Assembly: GCA_020634575.1 (NCBI GenBank)
Contig: JACKBM010000025.1
Location: forward strand, 1-64,000
Reading direction: 5' to 3'
Length of the DNA stretch: 64,000 nucleotides
Source of the DNA: Ardenticatenales bacterium
GTDB taxonomy: Bacteria > Chloroflexota > Anaerolineae > Promineifilales > Promineifilaceae
Of this stretch, positions 35,319-44,620 are shown piece by piece (the stretch's first letter is position 1; every line of letters begins with the position of its first letter). Made by a program: the position numbers and the translations under genes. The notes beneath the pieces were generated by a model that saw only the letters and a program-made list of their open reading frames with translations, was not told the origin of the DNA and searched no databases.

Positions 35319-35759
35319 CTATCCGGCCGAGGCAATTTCTCGCGACCATTCATGGATGACCAGGCGCAGGATATCCGCCTCGGTGATGATGCCGAGCAGT
35401 TCGCCCTGCCGGTTGACGACGGGCAGACCGCTGATCATGTTTTTCAGCATCAGCCGGGCGGCCACACCAATGCTTTCGTCGTAGGCGATGGTGAGCGGGT
35501 TGGGCGTCATGAATTCGGCGACCGTCAATTTTTCGGCCAGGGCATCGATCGCCGCGGGCGTGAGGGCCTGCGCGGGCGAGGGGCGGGCGGCGCGAATGTC
35601 ACCATAAGTCACGATGCCGACCAGCCGGCCAGCCGCCACGACGGGCAGCCGGCGCACGGTATTATCGATGAGGAGCTGCTCCGCCTCTTTCAGGGTGGCT
35701 GTTGGCGTCACGGTGATCACATCTTTGGCCATCCAATCCAGGACCAGTTCATGTTTCAT
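35319..35759 (-). CDS. CBS-domain pair protein
   Basis: A 146-residue protein consisting only of two CBS domains: WMAKDVITVTPTATLKEAEQ...VVAAGRLVGIVTYGDI, then FMTPNPLTIAYDESIGVAAR...VVNRQGELLGIITEADIL. Such proteins bind adenosine nucleotides and regulate partners. AGGAGG precedes ATG 35759. Its partner is not evident here. Confidence 0.92.
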   Translation of the reverse strand: MKHELVLDWMAKDVITVTPTATLKEAEQLLIDNTVRRLPVVAAGRLVGIVTYGDIRAARPSPAQALTPAAIDALAEKLTVAEFMTPNPLTIAYDESIGVAARLMLKNMISGLPVVNRQGELLGIITEADILRLVIHEWSREIASAG

Positions 35760-35832
35760 GTCACGAGCCTCCTTGTTATATGCGGTTGATTCCTCGCATT
35801 TTGACCGCGTCGGCCGCTGAGTGCCAGCGCGG

Positions 35833-36309
35833 TCAGGTGATAGCGACGATGCGGAAGCGGAGGTCACCGGCCGGTGCCTTCACCACCACATCCTCACCAA
35901 TCTTGTGGTTGAGCAATGCCTGGGCCAATGGCGATTCATTGGAGATGAAGCCGGCTGATGGGTCCGCCTCAGCGACGCCAACGATGGTGTAACGTTCAAT
36001 CTCACCTTCTTCAGTCCGGACTACAACCGTCTCGCCGATCTCGACGATGTTCGCCTCATTACCCGGCTCAATGAGCTGGGCGTTATCCAACATCAACTGC
36101 AGCTCACGAATGCGCCCATCGATCAGGGCGAGTTCATCTTCAAAGAGCTGGAATTCGGTGTTATCCATCCATTCGCCATCGGCCTTGACGTTCTGCATCT
36201 GTTCGATGACTTCCGGCCGCTTAACCTCAGTCAGGTGGGTTAGTTTTTCCTTGAGGTCAGCCAGCCCCTTTTCAGTTACGTAGCTTGGTTTATCCATTAG
36301 CATCATCAT
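35833..36309 (-). CDS. greA: Transcript cleavage factor GreA-like
   Basis: A 158-residue GreA-family protein: N-terminal coiled coil (about 10-80) and C-terminal FKBP-like domain (IVEIGETVVVRTEEGEIERY, SAGFISNESPLAQALLNHKIGEDV). It rescues backtracked RNA polymerase. The coil tip is unusual: DGEWMDNTEF, where GreA usually has D-L-x-E-N-A-E; the two catalytic acids are present but swapped (Glu46 and Asp49). Several ATGs occur at the start (36309, 36306, 36303, 36297), with AAAGGTG just upstream; the real one is probably 36303 or 36297. Confidence 0.88.
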   Translation of the reverse strand: MMMLMDKPSYVTEKGLADLKEKLTHLTEVKRPEVIEQMQNVKADGEWMDNTEFQLFEDELALIDGRIRELQLMLDNAQLIEPGNEANIVEIGETVVVRTEEGEIERYTIVGVAEADPSAGFISNESPLAQALLNHKIGEDVVVKAPAGDLRFRIVAIT

Positions 36310-36429
36310 GCACCTTTTGCGGGAGAGTCGTTGGCCGATACCGGGCCACCCAATCAGGGCCGGACCCTGACTTGGCGGCCGCGACCATGCTGGCTGGCGA
36401 TTATTCTGCCAACGTCTATGGTTTCTTCT

Positions 36430-37602
36430 TTAGTAGCGGAACAGGGCCGCTGTTTTGATTTCCTCGGCCAGAATCCCTGGCTCCAGCACCATGACCGTTC
36501 CGTCATGGCGCAGCGTCTGCAGGGCGGCGAGGTTGAGCATTTCCTGGCTGCCGGGGGCGCGCCGCTCATGTTGCTCATATTTCTGCGTTTCCAGGTCAAA
36601 CAGCCCCCAATATTCATTGGGGGTATTGATCAGCAACGTATCCACCCGGTTGTGGGCTGCCGACGTGATGATCCGGGCCGGATCAGCCGTGGCCCGGCTG
36701 GCTGGCAACGCTTGCCACAGTTTTTCCACGGTGGCTTCGACTTCCTTGTCCAACAGCGGTTGCACCAGCGCGGCGCCGGCCGCCCGCAGTTTCTTGAGGC
36801 CGACACGTTCCGGATTGCCACTGATGGCGGTCGGCAGCAGGTGGGCGTAGCTGTTCACGCTTTTGTAGATGTCGAACAGGTAGTTGACACTGGCAACGAC
36901 CATCGGAAGCGATTCTCTGGCCAGGTAGCGCTGCAGCCCTTCATCGACCTCCCGGCAGAATTGAGTCAGCATCTCTTTCTTGTGGGTGCTGGCATTACCG
37001 TGACCGTGGAAGATGGCCGCCCGGCGCCCACCTGGACTCGAGCTGCCGCTGGCGCCGTGATACTGGACCTCTTTTTGTGGATCGTCATATTGCCGTGCTT
37101 CGGCCAGGCTGGTGGGCATCTCGCGCAGATGGTATTCGGTCAACTCCCTGGCTGTAACCTTGAAGAGACGCACCAGGTTCTGCGATAGCAGCAGTAGGTA
37201 AAAGCGGGCTTCTGGTTGCAACAACGGCAGCAAAGGCCGCAGATAAAAATCACGCCCCACAATGACCATGGGCTCAATGGCCATAGGCAGCTGTACAACC
37301 TGATTGAAGTCGACGCCGAGATAAATGGCCAGCCCCTGATTCTGATGTTTCCAGAAATCGCCATTCTGCTCCAGCAGATCGCTGGCCGGCAGCAGTAACC
37401 GTTCAATATCTGGATGGCGCAGCGCCGGCGCGAACCACTTTAGTTGGCTGCGGGCTTGATCCAGCAGATTACGCAGCTGGAGTTTGTCCCCCATCTGAGC
37501 TTCCAGCTGCTCCTGATGGGTCGGCAGGAAGAGTGAAACACAAAATTCGCCGCTGTGATCAAGCAGTCCATAGAGTTGTTTTTTGCTCAGGTAGCTATTC
37601 AT
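36430..37602 (-). CDS. BaeRF family 3 protein (bacterial eRF1-like)
   Basis: A 390-residue protein matching the bacterial archaeo-eukaryotic release-factor-like family 3 pattern: VSLFLPTHQEQLEAQ, FWKHQNQGLAIYLGVDF, FYLRPLLPLLQ, LSQNLVRLF, PTSLAEARQYDDPQKEVQYH, GGRRAAIFHGHG, VNYLFDIYKSVNSYAHLL, and a C-terminal AALFRY. Family members are predicted to act on stalled ribosomes or in RNA-related stress defence, but are little studied. AGGAGC precedes ATG 37602; the frame stays open further upstream without a better start. Confidence 0.82.
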   Translation of the reverse strand: MNSYLSKKQLYGLLDHSGEFCVSLFLPTHQEQLEAQMGDKLQLRNLLDQARSQLKWFAPALRHPDIERLLLPASDLLEQNGDFWKHQNQGLAIYLGVDFNQVVQLPMAIEPMVIVGRDFYLRPLLPLLQPEARFYLLLLSQNLVRLFKVTARELTEYHLREMPTSLAEARQYDDPQKEVQYHGASGSSSPGGRRAAIFHGHGNASTHKKEMLTQFCREVDEGLQRYLARESLPMVVASVNYLFDIYKSVNSYAHLLPTAISGNPERVGLKKLRAAGAALVQPLLDKEVEATVEKLWQALPASRATADPARIITSAAHNRVDTLLINTPNEYWGLFDLETQKYEQHERRAPGSQEMLNLAALQTLRHDGTVMVLEPGILAEEIKTAALFRY

Positions 37603-37750
37603 CGGGTTGCTCCTGTTTGCAGACAAAAGATAGCGTGACAGAGGAACGGGCCAAAATGGGCTAGCTACACTATGCGGTTTTTCTGATTTTGGAGATAGTG
37701 ATAAAGAGCATGACCGGTCTGGACAACCGTCATATCGGAGGAGAGAGTTT

Positions 37751-37842
37751 CCGCAGATGGCGCAGATTTCGCTGATTCTGTTTAGCCTGTCCGATGCCCG
37801 GCCACGCGAACAAATCATCTGTGAAATCTGCGCCATCTGCGG
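37751..37842. repeat. GCAGAT-type inverted repeat
   Basis: A perfect 20-bp inverted repeat (arms 37751-37770 and 37823-37842, made of CCGCAGAT and GCGCAGAT units) separated by 52 bases, in the gap between the BaeRF and enolase-superfamily genes. Similar elements lie at 44442-44595 and 50633-50733. Confidence 0.8.
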
Positions 37843-37849
37843 CAAAAAA

Positions 37850-39016
37850 CTAGACGTAGAAGGCGCGACCGGCCGGTACCTTGCGCAGCCCGGGGTGGGC
37901 TGCCAGGACGCTTTCGTCGATGTCGAAGCCGAGACCGGGCCGGTCCGGCAGGGTGAAATAGCCGTCGTGGACCGGCAGCGGCTGGGAAAGGCAGCCGTCG
38001 CGCCAGGGCACATCCTTCAGCATGAACTCCTGCCGGAAGAAGTTGGGGATAGTGGCCATGGTGTGGGCCGAGGCGATGGTGGAGATGGGGCCGTTTGGGT
38101 TGTGGGGGGCGATGGGGATGTTGTAGCTCTCCGCCAGGATCGCAATTTTGCGTAGCTCGCTGATGCCACCGCAGCGGGTGATATCGGGCATGAGGAAATC
38201 AGAGGCGTTGGCGTCCAGCACCCGTTTGGCCATGTAGCGGCTGTGCAGCCGCTCGCCGACGCAGACCGGCAGGCTGATCTGGCGCCGGATTTCGGCGATG
38301 GCGTCCGGGTATTCCGGCAGGGCGGGTTCTTCGTACCACATGCAGTTAAAGTTGAGCGCCGCCAGCCGGTGAGCCATCTCCACAGCGGTGGGGCCATTGA
38401 GGAAGGCGTGGGTCTCAATGGCGATGGCGATCGCCGGCCCGACCGCTTCGGCCACGGCGGCGACCAGGTCGAGCGCCAGCTGTTTCTGGGCTTCGCTCAG
38501 GCTGTTGTTGTCGCGCAGGTTCTCGCCGTAGCGGTAGTTGACATGGGCGAACGGGTCAAACTTGAGTGCCTTGAAGCCGGCGGCGACGACTTCCTTGGCC
38601 TGGCGGGCATAGTCCGCGGCGCTATGGTCGCCATCGATGAACCAATAGTTGGCGTAGAGCTCGATTTCGGTCCGGTAGGCGCCGCCCAGCAGCTCGTAGA
38701 CCGGCACACCAAGCAGCTTGCCCTTGATATCCCAGAGGGCGATGTCGATGGCGCTGATGGCGGAGAGCAGCGGGCCGGCCTGGCCCAGCCAATGCATGTC
38801 CCGGTACAGCTTGGTCCAGATGAAGTCGATGCGGCGCGGGTCCTGGCCGACGACGTAGCTGCCGACATATTGGCAGGCCGCCTCGATGAGCGGCGAGCCA
38901 GGCCAATTGGTGCCTTCACCCCAGCCGTGGATGCCGGCGTCGGTCTCTACCTTGACCAGGGTCCAGTTGTATTTGATGCCTTCGACAAGATAGGTTTTGA
39001 CGTTGGTGATGCGCAT
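37850..39016 (-). CDS. Enolase-superfamily sugar-acid dehydratase (mandelate racemase/galactonate dehydratase-like)
   Basis: A 388-residue enzyme. Residues 1-125 form the capping domain (GWGEGTNWPGSPLIEA), the rest the barrel: FKALKFDPFAHVNY, AIETHAFLN, YEEPALPEYPD, VCVGERLHSRY (metal Glu), DITRCGG and a late APHNPNGPIS. The general-base positions fit galactonate/gluconate-type dehydratases, but the exact acid sugar is not certain. ATG 39016 has GAGG five bases upstream. Adjacent gene remnants (epimerase) fit a sugar-acid pathway. Confidence 0.88.
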   Translation of the reverse strand: MRITNVKTYLVEGIKYNWTLVKVETDAGIHGWGEGTNWPGSPLIEAACQYVGSYVVGQDPRRIDFIWTKLYRDMHWLGQAGPLLSAISAIDIALWDIKGKLLGVPVYELLGGAYRTEIELYANYWFIDGDHSAADYARQAKEVVAAGFKALKFDPFAHVNYRYGENLRDNNSLSEAQKQLALDLVAAVAEAVGPAIAIAIETHAFLNGPTAVEMAHRLAALNFNCMWYEEPALPEYPDAIAEIRRQISLPVCVGERLHSRYMAKRVLDANASDFLMPDITRCGGISELRKIAILAESYNIPIAPHNPNGPISTIASAHTMATIPNFFRQEFMLKDVPWRDGCLSQPLPVHDGYFTLPDRPGLGFDIDESVLAAHPGLRKVPAGRAFYV

Positions 39017-39117
39017 GGCGGCCTCGTGGGTGGCGGCAGGATGTCGCCGGTTTTGGGAACAAGTGGCGCAATGATAGCGGGAGGGCGGGCGAAAGGAAAG
39101 GTGACCGGCCGGTGAGG

Positions 39118-39260
39118 GGTCCCTACCAACCCGACGGGTCCCCAACCCGACGGGTCCACCACCCGACGGGTCCACTACCCGACGGGTCCACTACCTGTCG
39201 CCAACGCGGTCCACTACCCGACGGGTCCGCCACCGACAAGGTCTGCTACCTGTCGCCAAC
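39118..39260. repeat. Cluster of ACCCGACGGGT palindromes
   Basis: Five good units of ACCCGACGGGT and two degenerate ones (ACCTGTCGCCAACGCGG-type), in the divergent gap between the dehydratase and epimerase genes. Same family as 26951-27111. The degenerate units suggest turnover of the repeat. Confidence 0.8.
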
Positions 39261-39327
39261 GCGCGGCTGAGCGTAGAATTGCAGAATGGCGAATTGATGC
39301 TGTAACCCACGATGGAGGTATCTCGCG

Positions 39328-40173
39328 ACGAAACGAAAAGTTCTGCTGACTGGCGCCGCGCTTGCAAAACAGCCGGTGCTGCTTCCGCTGCGGGAACGAT
39401 ATGAGCTGACGCTGACCGATGTGCGCAACACGGAGGGAGACGGCACCGAGGTGGAAGGGATTATCCTGGCTGACCTCACCATCCCGGACCGACGCTTACC
39501 GGCATCTGTTCCAGGGGCAGGATGCTGTGGGGTCGCCATGGGGCTTTGCCCGGCCGGACGAGCGCACCCCGGAGAAGATTTTCCGGGCTGGGTATGCCAA
39601 TGTCGGCATGGCCCCACGGTGTTTACCAGACAGCACTCTGAGGAGAATGTCGCCCGGGTCGTCGTCGCCAGCTCCAACCACGCGGCCGATTACTATGAGG
39701 CGCTGATCCTCGATGGCAAGATGGATTTTGTGGATCCGAATGGCCGGGCTCTTTCAGACAATTATTATGGCTGGGCCAAGGAAGTGTACGAACATCTCGG
39801 CTTTGTCTTTGCCTGTGGCGTGGAGAATGGCCGGGCGCTGGAAAATGTGCAGATCCGTATCGGCGGGCCGCGCGAGACGGATATCGAACGGTGCGAGCTG
39901 GGCGACCTGCGTTGTATGCGCCGCGCCCTGGGCGCCTACATTAGCGAACGGGATATGCAGCAGCTTTTTGTGAAAAGTATTGAAGCAGAGGATATTCGCG
40001 ACGAAAATGGTGTGCCGTTTCAAATTTTCTACGGCGTGAGCGGTAACCATCACAACTTCTGGAGCATCGCCAACGCGCGCAAAGTCATTGGCTACGCGCC
40101 GGAAGACAACAGCGAACTCCGTTTTGCCAGCTGGATTCAGAAGCATATTGCCGCAGCCACGGCCCAAAGTTGA
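39328..40173 (+). pseudogene. NAD-dependent epimerase/dehydratase, frameshifted
   Basis: Reading from 39328 gives KRKVLLTGA then RYELTLTDVR, the start of a short-chain epimerase (uronate dehydrogenase-like). The start codon is ACG rather than ATG, behind GGAGG, and the glycine-rich loop is scrambled. The middle (39500-39640) continues only in another frame (HLFQGQDAV, GFARPDERTPEKIF, AGYANVGMA), then the first frame resumes (ARVVVASSNHAADYYE, NYYGWAKEVYEHLG with Tyr-x3-Lys). So at least two compensating indels are present. The enzyme is probably inactive unless these are sequencing errors. Confidence 0.75.
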
Positions 40174-40188
40174 TGGTCAGGAGATCAA

Positions 40189-41328
40189 GTGCCGGATTTT
40201 AGCCATACCCACGCGCTTTTCCCCATCAAAGACAATCTGGTCTACCTGAACAATGCGTCAATTGGCGCGTTGTCGACGCGAGTGACCGCGGCTGTCAACG
40301 AGCTGCTGAACGACGTCCAGCAGCAGGGGCGTATCAACTATCCCAATTGGTGTCGCATCGCCGACACGACCTTCAAGGCCAACATCGCCCGCCTGATTGG
40401 CGCGGGGGCTGACGAGATTGCCTTTGTCAAAAACACGACCGAGGGCATTCTGATAGTGGCTAATGGGCTGGATTGGCGCCCGGGCGACAATGTCATCATC
40501 GCGGAGCAGGAATATGCCTCCAACGTCTACTGCTGGATGAACCTGGCTCGTCGCGGTGTGGCGATCAACTGGGTGCCGCTGGATGGGGGGCGAGTCACGC
40601 CTGAGGCCATCGCCGCGGCCATCACGCCACGCACCCGGCTGGTCTCGCTCAGCGCCGTCCAGTTCTGGAATGGCTTTCGCGCCGACCTGACAGCCATTGG
40701 CCAGCTTTGCCGGCGTCATGGCGTGTTGCTCAACCTGGATGCCATCCAATGGGTCGGGGCGCTGGATCTGGATGTATCGCAGTACGAGATTGATTTCCTT
40801 TCAGCCGGGTCGCACAAATGGCAGTTGGGGCCGATTGGGACGGGCTTTTTCTATTGCCGGCGGGGTTCGCTGGAGACGATCTGGCCGCAAAATGTCGGCT
40901 ACCACAGTGTGGATAAGTCGGAGGATCATCTGGATTATGATTTCAGGCTGCGGCCCAATGCCGGCCGGTTCGAGGAAGCGCTGGTGAATTTTCCCGGCCT
41001 CTGGGGACTGAATGCTGCGGTGGAGCAATTATTGGAGCTGGGTACGGCCAACGTCGAGCGCCACATCATGACCCTGAACGATCAGGCGATCGCCGGGCTG
41101 CGCACGTTGGGGTACGACATTGTGTCGCCCCTGGGCGCAGACGAACGCTCCGGTGTGCTGGCGTTCCGCCATCCAGATTTGCCGGTTGCTGAGCTGGAAC
41201 AGCGGTTGAGCGACGCCGGGGTCCACCTGGCTATACGGGCGGGCAATCTGCGTATTTCGCCCTCGTTTTACAACGATAGTGGCGAGATCGAACGCTTGCT
41301 GGCAGCGCTGCCGTCGGCCAGAGGCTAG
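40189..41328 (+). CDS. Class V aminotransferase-fold PLP enzyme (cysteine desulfurase-like)
   Basis: A 379-residue fold-type I enzyme. LVYLNNASIGALSTRV, FVKNTTEGILIVANGL, LSLSAVQFWNGFRADL-type strand (LVSLSAVQFWNGFRADL), LNLDAIQWVGAL and the PLP lysine in SAGSHKWQLGP mark it. It resembles isopenicillin-N-epimerase/SufS-like enzymes, but has no clear catalytic cysteine, so desulfurase activity is doubtful. It starts with GTG 40189 after CAGGAG, 15 bases after the epimerase remnant, suggesting an old operon. Confidence 0.88.
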   Translation: MPDFSHTHALFPIKDNLVYLNNASIGALSTRVTAAVNELLNDVQQQGRINYPNWCRIADTTFKANIARLIGAGADEIAFVKNTTEGILIVANGLDWRPGDNVIIAEQEYASNVYCWMNLARRGVAINWVPLDGGRVTPEAIAAAITPRTRLVSLSAVQFWNGFRADLTAIGQLCRRHGVLLNLDAIQWVGALDLDVSQYEIDFLSAGSHKWQLGPIGTGFFYCRRGSLETIWPQNVGYHSVDKSEDHLDYDFRLRPNAGRFEEALVNFPGLWGLNAAVEQLLELGTANVERHIMTLNDQAIAGLRTLGYDIVSPLGADERSGVLAFRHPDLPVAELEQRLSDAGVHLAIRAGNLRISPSFYNDSGEIERLLAALPSARG

Positions 41329-41343
41329 GGCGCAGCGCAGAAG

Positions 41344-41841
41344 TCAGGCGGCGACGGCATCTGCTTTGGGCAGTTTGCCGCTGACGCCGAGAAGCCAGCG
41401 CATACAGCGGTGCCCAAAGTCGGCTCCGGCCACGAACATGAGCGGGCAGGCGCCATCGATCACGTTGAGGCCGTGGCGACGCCCGTACTCTGTCGCAGCC
41501 GCGGAAACGCTGCTGGTGGCCTGGCCGAACATCGGGTTGCCGTGCATCCAGACATGGTGGATGTCGTAGGCGACGCAATCGCGCATGACCGCCTCAGCTG
41601 TTTCCGGCCGGGTGACGATGATGACGGCGCCGACCCCGCCGGGGATGGATCCGACATCGGGATAGCAGGCGACGCCTTCCAGTCGCGTGGCCTCCGGGTT
41701 AACCGGGAACACTTCGTAACCCTTGTCTCGCAGGGCCCGCAAAATACCATTGCCGGTGCCGGTACTGCTATTGCGTGAAACACCGACTACCGCGATCCGC
41801 TTTTCGGCCAGGAACGCGGCCGTTTGCTCTTTCAGATTCAT
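41344..41841 (-). CDS. CoA-binding domain protein
   Basis: A 165-residue Rossmann-fold CoA-binding_2 protein (RIAVVGVSRNSSTGTGNGI, YEVFPVNPEATRLEG, VIIVTRPETAEAVMRDC, VWMHGNP, CPLMF). Such proteins bind CoA or acyl-CoA; the role is unknown. GGAGAAG precedes the ATG. It converges with the aminotransferase gene (15-base gap). Confidence 0.9.
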   Translation of the reverse strand: MNLKEQTAAFLAEKRIAVVGVSRNSSTGTGNGILRALRDKGYEVFPVNPEATRLEGVACYPDVGSIPGGVGAVIIVTRPETAEAVMRDCVAYDIHHVWMHGNPMFGQATSSVSAAATEYGRRHGLNVIDGACPLMFVAGADFGHRCMRWLLGVSGKLPKADAVAA

Positions 41842-41853
41842 TCTCTTCTCCGC

Positions 41854-42750
41854 TCAGACAGCCAGGACCAGCTGCTGCTCATAATACGCTTCGCACTCGT
41901 CTTCACGGCCGCGCACCAGCCGTTTGCCCAGGAGGGGGCCAAACCGGCCGGTAATCACCGTCCATTGTCCGTCGCCATCCTTATCGTCGCGATAGATCAC
42001 CACCCAATCGAAATTCATGCCCAGCTGGTGGGCCCGGGCCGTGTTGGAGAACAGCGCCGTGTAATGCATGGCGCCCCGTTGCGTGTGCAGCACCGGCAGC
42101 CAGGCCTCGTTGGTTGGGTTGAACTGGCGTGGCGCGATCCGGGGCAACTCCTTCTCACGGGCTTTCTCCCGGTACTCAAAGTCAACGGACAACAGATCTT
42201 CGATGGGTGGCATATCCCGGATGGCCTGGCGCGGTTTCGGCGGCGTGCGGGCTGAGCGATGCAGGCGGCCGGCCAGCGATTCGCGGACGCCGCGCAGCCG
42301 TTTCAGGCCAAAACCCGGCACGCGGGTCAGCCGGCCATCGTAGGCGGCCTCTTCCAGTTCACGCAGGGATTCGACGCCGATTTCTTCGTGGATGCGCTCG
42401 GCCAGGCGGGGGGCCGATGCCGGCACCGTGGCCGGGATCTGCTCCGGTTCCGTCTCGCCACGCAGCCGCGCCAACAGCCGCAGGCTACCCGTCTGGGCCA
42501 TCTGTTCAATCGAATGGGCAATAGATTGGCCGATGCCTGGCAGGCGGATCAGACCTTCCAAACCGTCCCGGGTCAGGAGAACCCAGGCCGGGATGTCGAG
42601 ACCCCGCAGGGTCACGGCGGCGGTTCGATACGCCTGAACGCGATAAGGATTGGCATATTGGGCCTCGAGTAGGTCGGCGACCGCTTCCAGCTGACTGGCC
42701 ATTGCCTCATTGGACAATTTCTCGGCAGTGACCTCGTCTTCCTGAATCAT
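41854..42750 (-). CDS. Helix-hairpin-helix protein (PolX N-terminal-like, no polymerase)
   Basis: A 298-residue protein. Residues 10-110 resemble the 8-kDa and HhH domain of DNA polymerase X (ASQLEAVADLLEAQYANPYRVQAYRTAAVTLRGL cut at family boundaries; LIRLPGIGQSIAHSIEQM); another HhH element is at LTRVPGFGLKRLRGVRESL. No polymerase catalytic region follows; the C-terminal 100 residues are an uncharacterised domain (AMHYTALFSNTARAHQLG, DWVVIYRDDKDGDGQW). Probably binds DNA non-specifically. ATG 42750 has GAGGTG upstream. Confidence 0.85.
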   Translation of the reverse strand: MIQEDEVTAEKLSNEAMASQLEAVADLLEAQYANPYRVQAYRTAAVTLRGLDIPAWVLLTRDGLEGLIRLPGIGQSIAHSIEQMAQTGSLRLLARLRGETEPEQIPATVPASAPRLAERIHEEIGVESLRELEEAAYDGRLTRVPGFGLKRLRGVRESLAGRLHRSARTPPKPRQAIRDMPPIEDLLSVDFEYREKAREKELPRIAPRQFNPTNEAWLPVLHTQRGAMHYTALFSNTARAHQLGMNFDWVVIYRDDKDGDGQWTVITGRFGPLLGKRLVRGREDECEAYYEQQLVLAV

Positions 42751-42978
42751 GGGGCACCTCGTTGATGGTTCAGCCGGCAAATTGGGACCGGCTGGGTAGT
42801 CAGTACGCGAAGGGAAAGGGACAGGGCACATTACCCTTCCTGTCAACATAGTGCATTTTTGCTAGTCGGGTTAGTAACAAATGACATGCCTGGCTGATGA
42901 GATTAGACACCATTTGCGGGCAAATCTGGCCTGGTGGCTCCTGCGCCTCTAGAATGGGAGCCTTCAAGGAGGCGACTG

Positions 42979-44442
42979 ATGGCACGACGACCCAATCTGC
43001 TTTACATCCATTCAGATCAGCACAATCCATTTGTGACAGGCTGTTACGGCGACTCGCTAGTGCAGACGCCCCACCTGGACCAGCTGGCGCGTGAGGGGAC
43101 ACTGTTTCACAACGTTTATTGTAGTTCGCCCTTGTGCGGGCCGTCGCGCGCCTCGATGCTGACAGGGCAACAACCCTATCAGCACCAGGTCTGGACCAAC
43201 CAGCACATGCTCGATTCGGCCATCCCAACGCTGGCCCACGCGCTGGGGGCGGCGGGCTACCGGCCGGTCCTCATCGGCCGCCTGGATGTGATGGGGCCGG
43301 ACCAGTTGCATGGTTACACGGCGCGGCTGGTCGGCGACCATACGCCCAACTACGTGGGCGGCCCCGAGCCCGACCGCGGTATTCTGACTGGCGCCAACGA
43401 TCCGGAGCGGGCCAGCCTGGAGCGGACCGGCGCTGGCTTGTCGGCTTACCAGGTTCACGATGAGGATGTGGCGGCGGCGGCAGTTGAGTTCCTGGAAACG
43501 TATGCCGCCGGCAAGGACGCGGAGCCATTCAATCTCACCCTGGGCTTTATGCTGCCGCACGCTCCCTTTGTGGCCCGCCGTGAGGATTACGACCAGTTTG
43601 CCGGCCAGGTGCCGCTGCCATCGAAGCCGCGCCCCATCGAGGCTGAGCGTCATCCCCATTTGCGCTGGTGGCGGGGGCACACCGAGTCGGCGGTTGTGGC
43701 TGAGGCTGAAGTGGCGCGCGCCCGGGCGGCCTACTGGGCGCTGGTCAGCCGGCTGGATGCGCTCATTGGCCAGGTGCTCACGACGTTGGAGCGCCTGGGT
43801 TTGCGGGAGAATACGCTGATTGTCTACACATCAGACCATGGCGATATGCTGGGTGAGCATGGGCTCTGGTGGAAACATGTGTTTTATGAGGAATCGGTCA
43901 AGGTGCCGTTGATCGTGAGCTGGCCGGGGGTGTTACCGGCCGGTCAGCAGCTCAATCAGGTTGTTAGCGCTCTCGATGTGGGCGCGACCATCCTGGATGC
44001 GCTCGGGGCGCCGCCGTTGCCGCATGGATCCGGCCGGAGTTTGTTGCCATTGATCCGTGGTGAGGCGCCGGACTGGGAAGATGTTGCCTTTAGCGAATAT
44101 TGTGTGGACCAGTTCTGCCCGCCGGAGGGCTGTTTTCACCGGATGGTGCGGCAGGGCGATTGGAAGCTGATTTATTATCACGGCCAGCCGCCGCAATTAT
44201 TCAACCTGGCTGACGACCCGGCGGAGTTGATTGACCGGGCCGGCGATCCCGATTGCGCGGCGATTCAAGCGGCACTGACCGAGCAGTTGCTGGCCGACTG
44301 GGACCCGGACTGGGTGCGTGAGCGGCTGGCCGCGAAGCGAGCTGACCTGGCCATCTTGCGCGATTGGGCCAAACAGACCGAGCCGGCCGAGACAATTCGC
44401 TGGCAAATGCGCCCAGATATGAATTTTTTGGAAGAGGTTTAG
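42979..44442 (+). CDS. Sulfatase (alkaline-phosphatase superfamily)
   Basis: A 487-residue sulfatase. LLYIHSDQHNPF binds the metal; CGPSRASMLTG at 53-63 is the C-x-P-S-R signature whose Cys53 becomes formylglycine. VYTSDHGDMLGEHGLWWKH supplies more metal ligands. No signal peptide, so it is cytoplasmic as predicted. The substrate is a sulfate ester of unknown type. AAGGAGG precedes ATG 42979. No sulfatase-maturation enzyme is seen nearby. Confidence 0.92.
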   Translation: MARRPNLLYIHSDQHNPFVTGCYGDSLVQTPHLDQLAREGTLFHNVYCSSPLCGPSRASMLTGQQPYQHQVWTNQHMLDSAIPTLAHALGAAGYRPVLIGRLDVMGPDQLHGYTARLVGDHTPNYVGGPEPDRGILTGANDPERASLERTGAGLSAYQVHDEDVAAAAVEFLETYAAGKDAEPFNLTLGFMLPHAPFVARREDYDQFAGQVPLPSKPRPIEAERHPHLRWWRGHTESAVVAEAEVARARAAYWALVSRLDALIGQVLTTLERLGLRENTLIVYTSDHGDMLGEHGLWWKHVFYEESVKVPLIVSWPGVLPAGQQLNQVVSALDVGATILDALGAPPLPHGSGRSLLPLIRGEAPDWEDVAFSEYCVDQFCPPEGCFHRMVRQGDWKLIYYHGQPPQLFNLADDPAELIDRAGDPDCAAIQAALTEQLLADWDPDWVRERLAAKRADLAILRDWAKQTEPAETIRWQMRPDMNFLEEV

Positions 44443-44595
44443 CCGCAGATTACGCAGATACTTCGCTTCGCTCAGCACAAGTTTTGGGATTGAGGAATAC
44501 GTGACATCACCCAGCGCATTTTGAAAACAGATTCTGAATTGCGCCCACATTGGGTAGCGTTTACAGAAAATCCCAAAATCTGCGCAATCTGCGGC
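44442..44595. repeat. GCAGATT-type inverted repeat element
   Basis: Arms GCCGCAGATTACGCAGAT (44442-44459) and ATCTGCGCAATCTGCGGC (44578-44595) match at 17 of 18 positions; inside them TTTTGGGATT and AATCCCAAAA form a second nested pair. The left part continues ACTTCGCTTCGCTCAGCACAA, found again inverted near 50697-50717. It covers most of the gap after the sulfatase gene. Confidence 0.8.
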
Positions 44596-44620
44596 CAACT
44601 CTTATGCTTGAGGAGATGAG

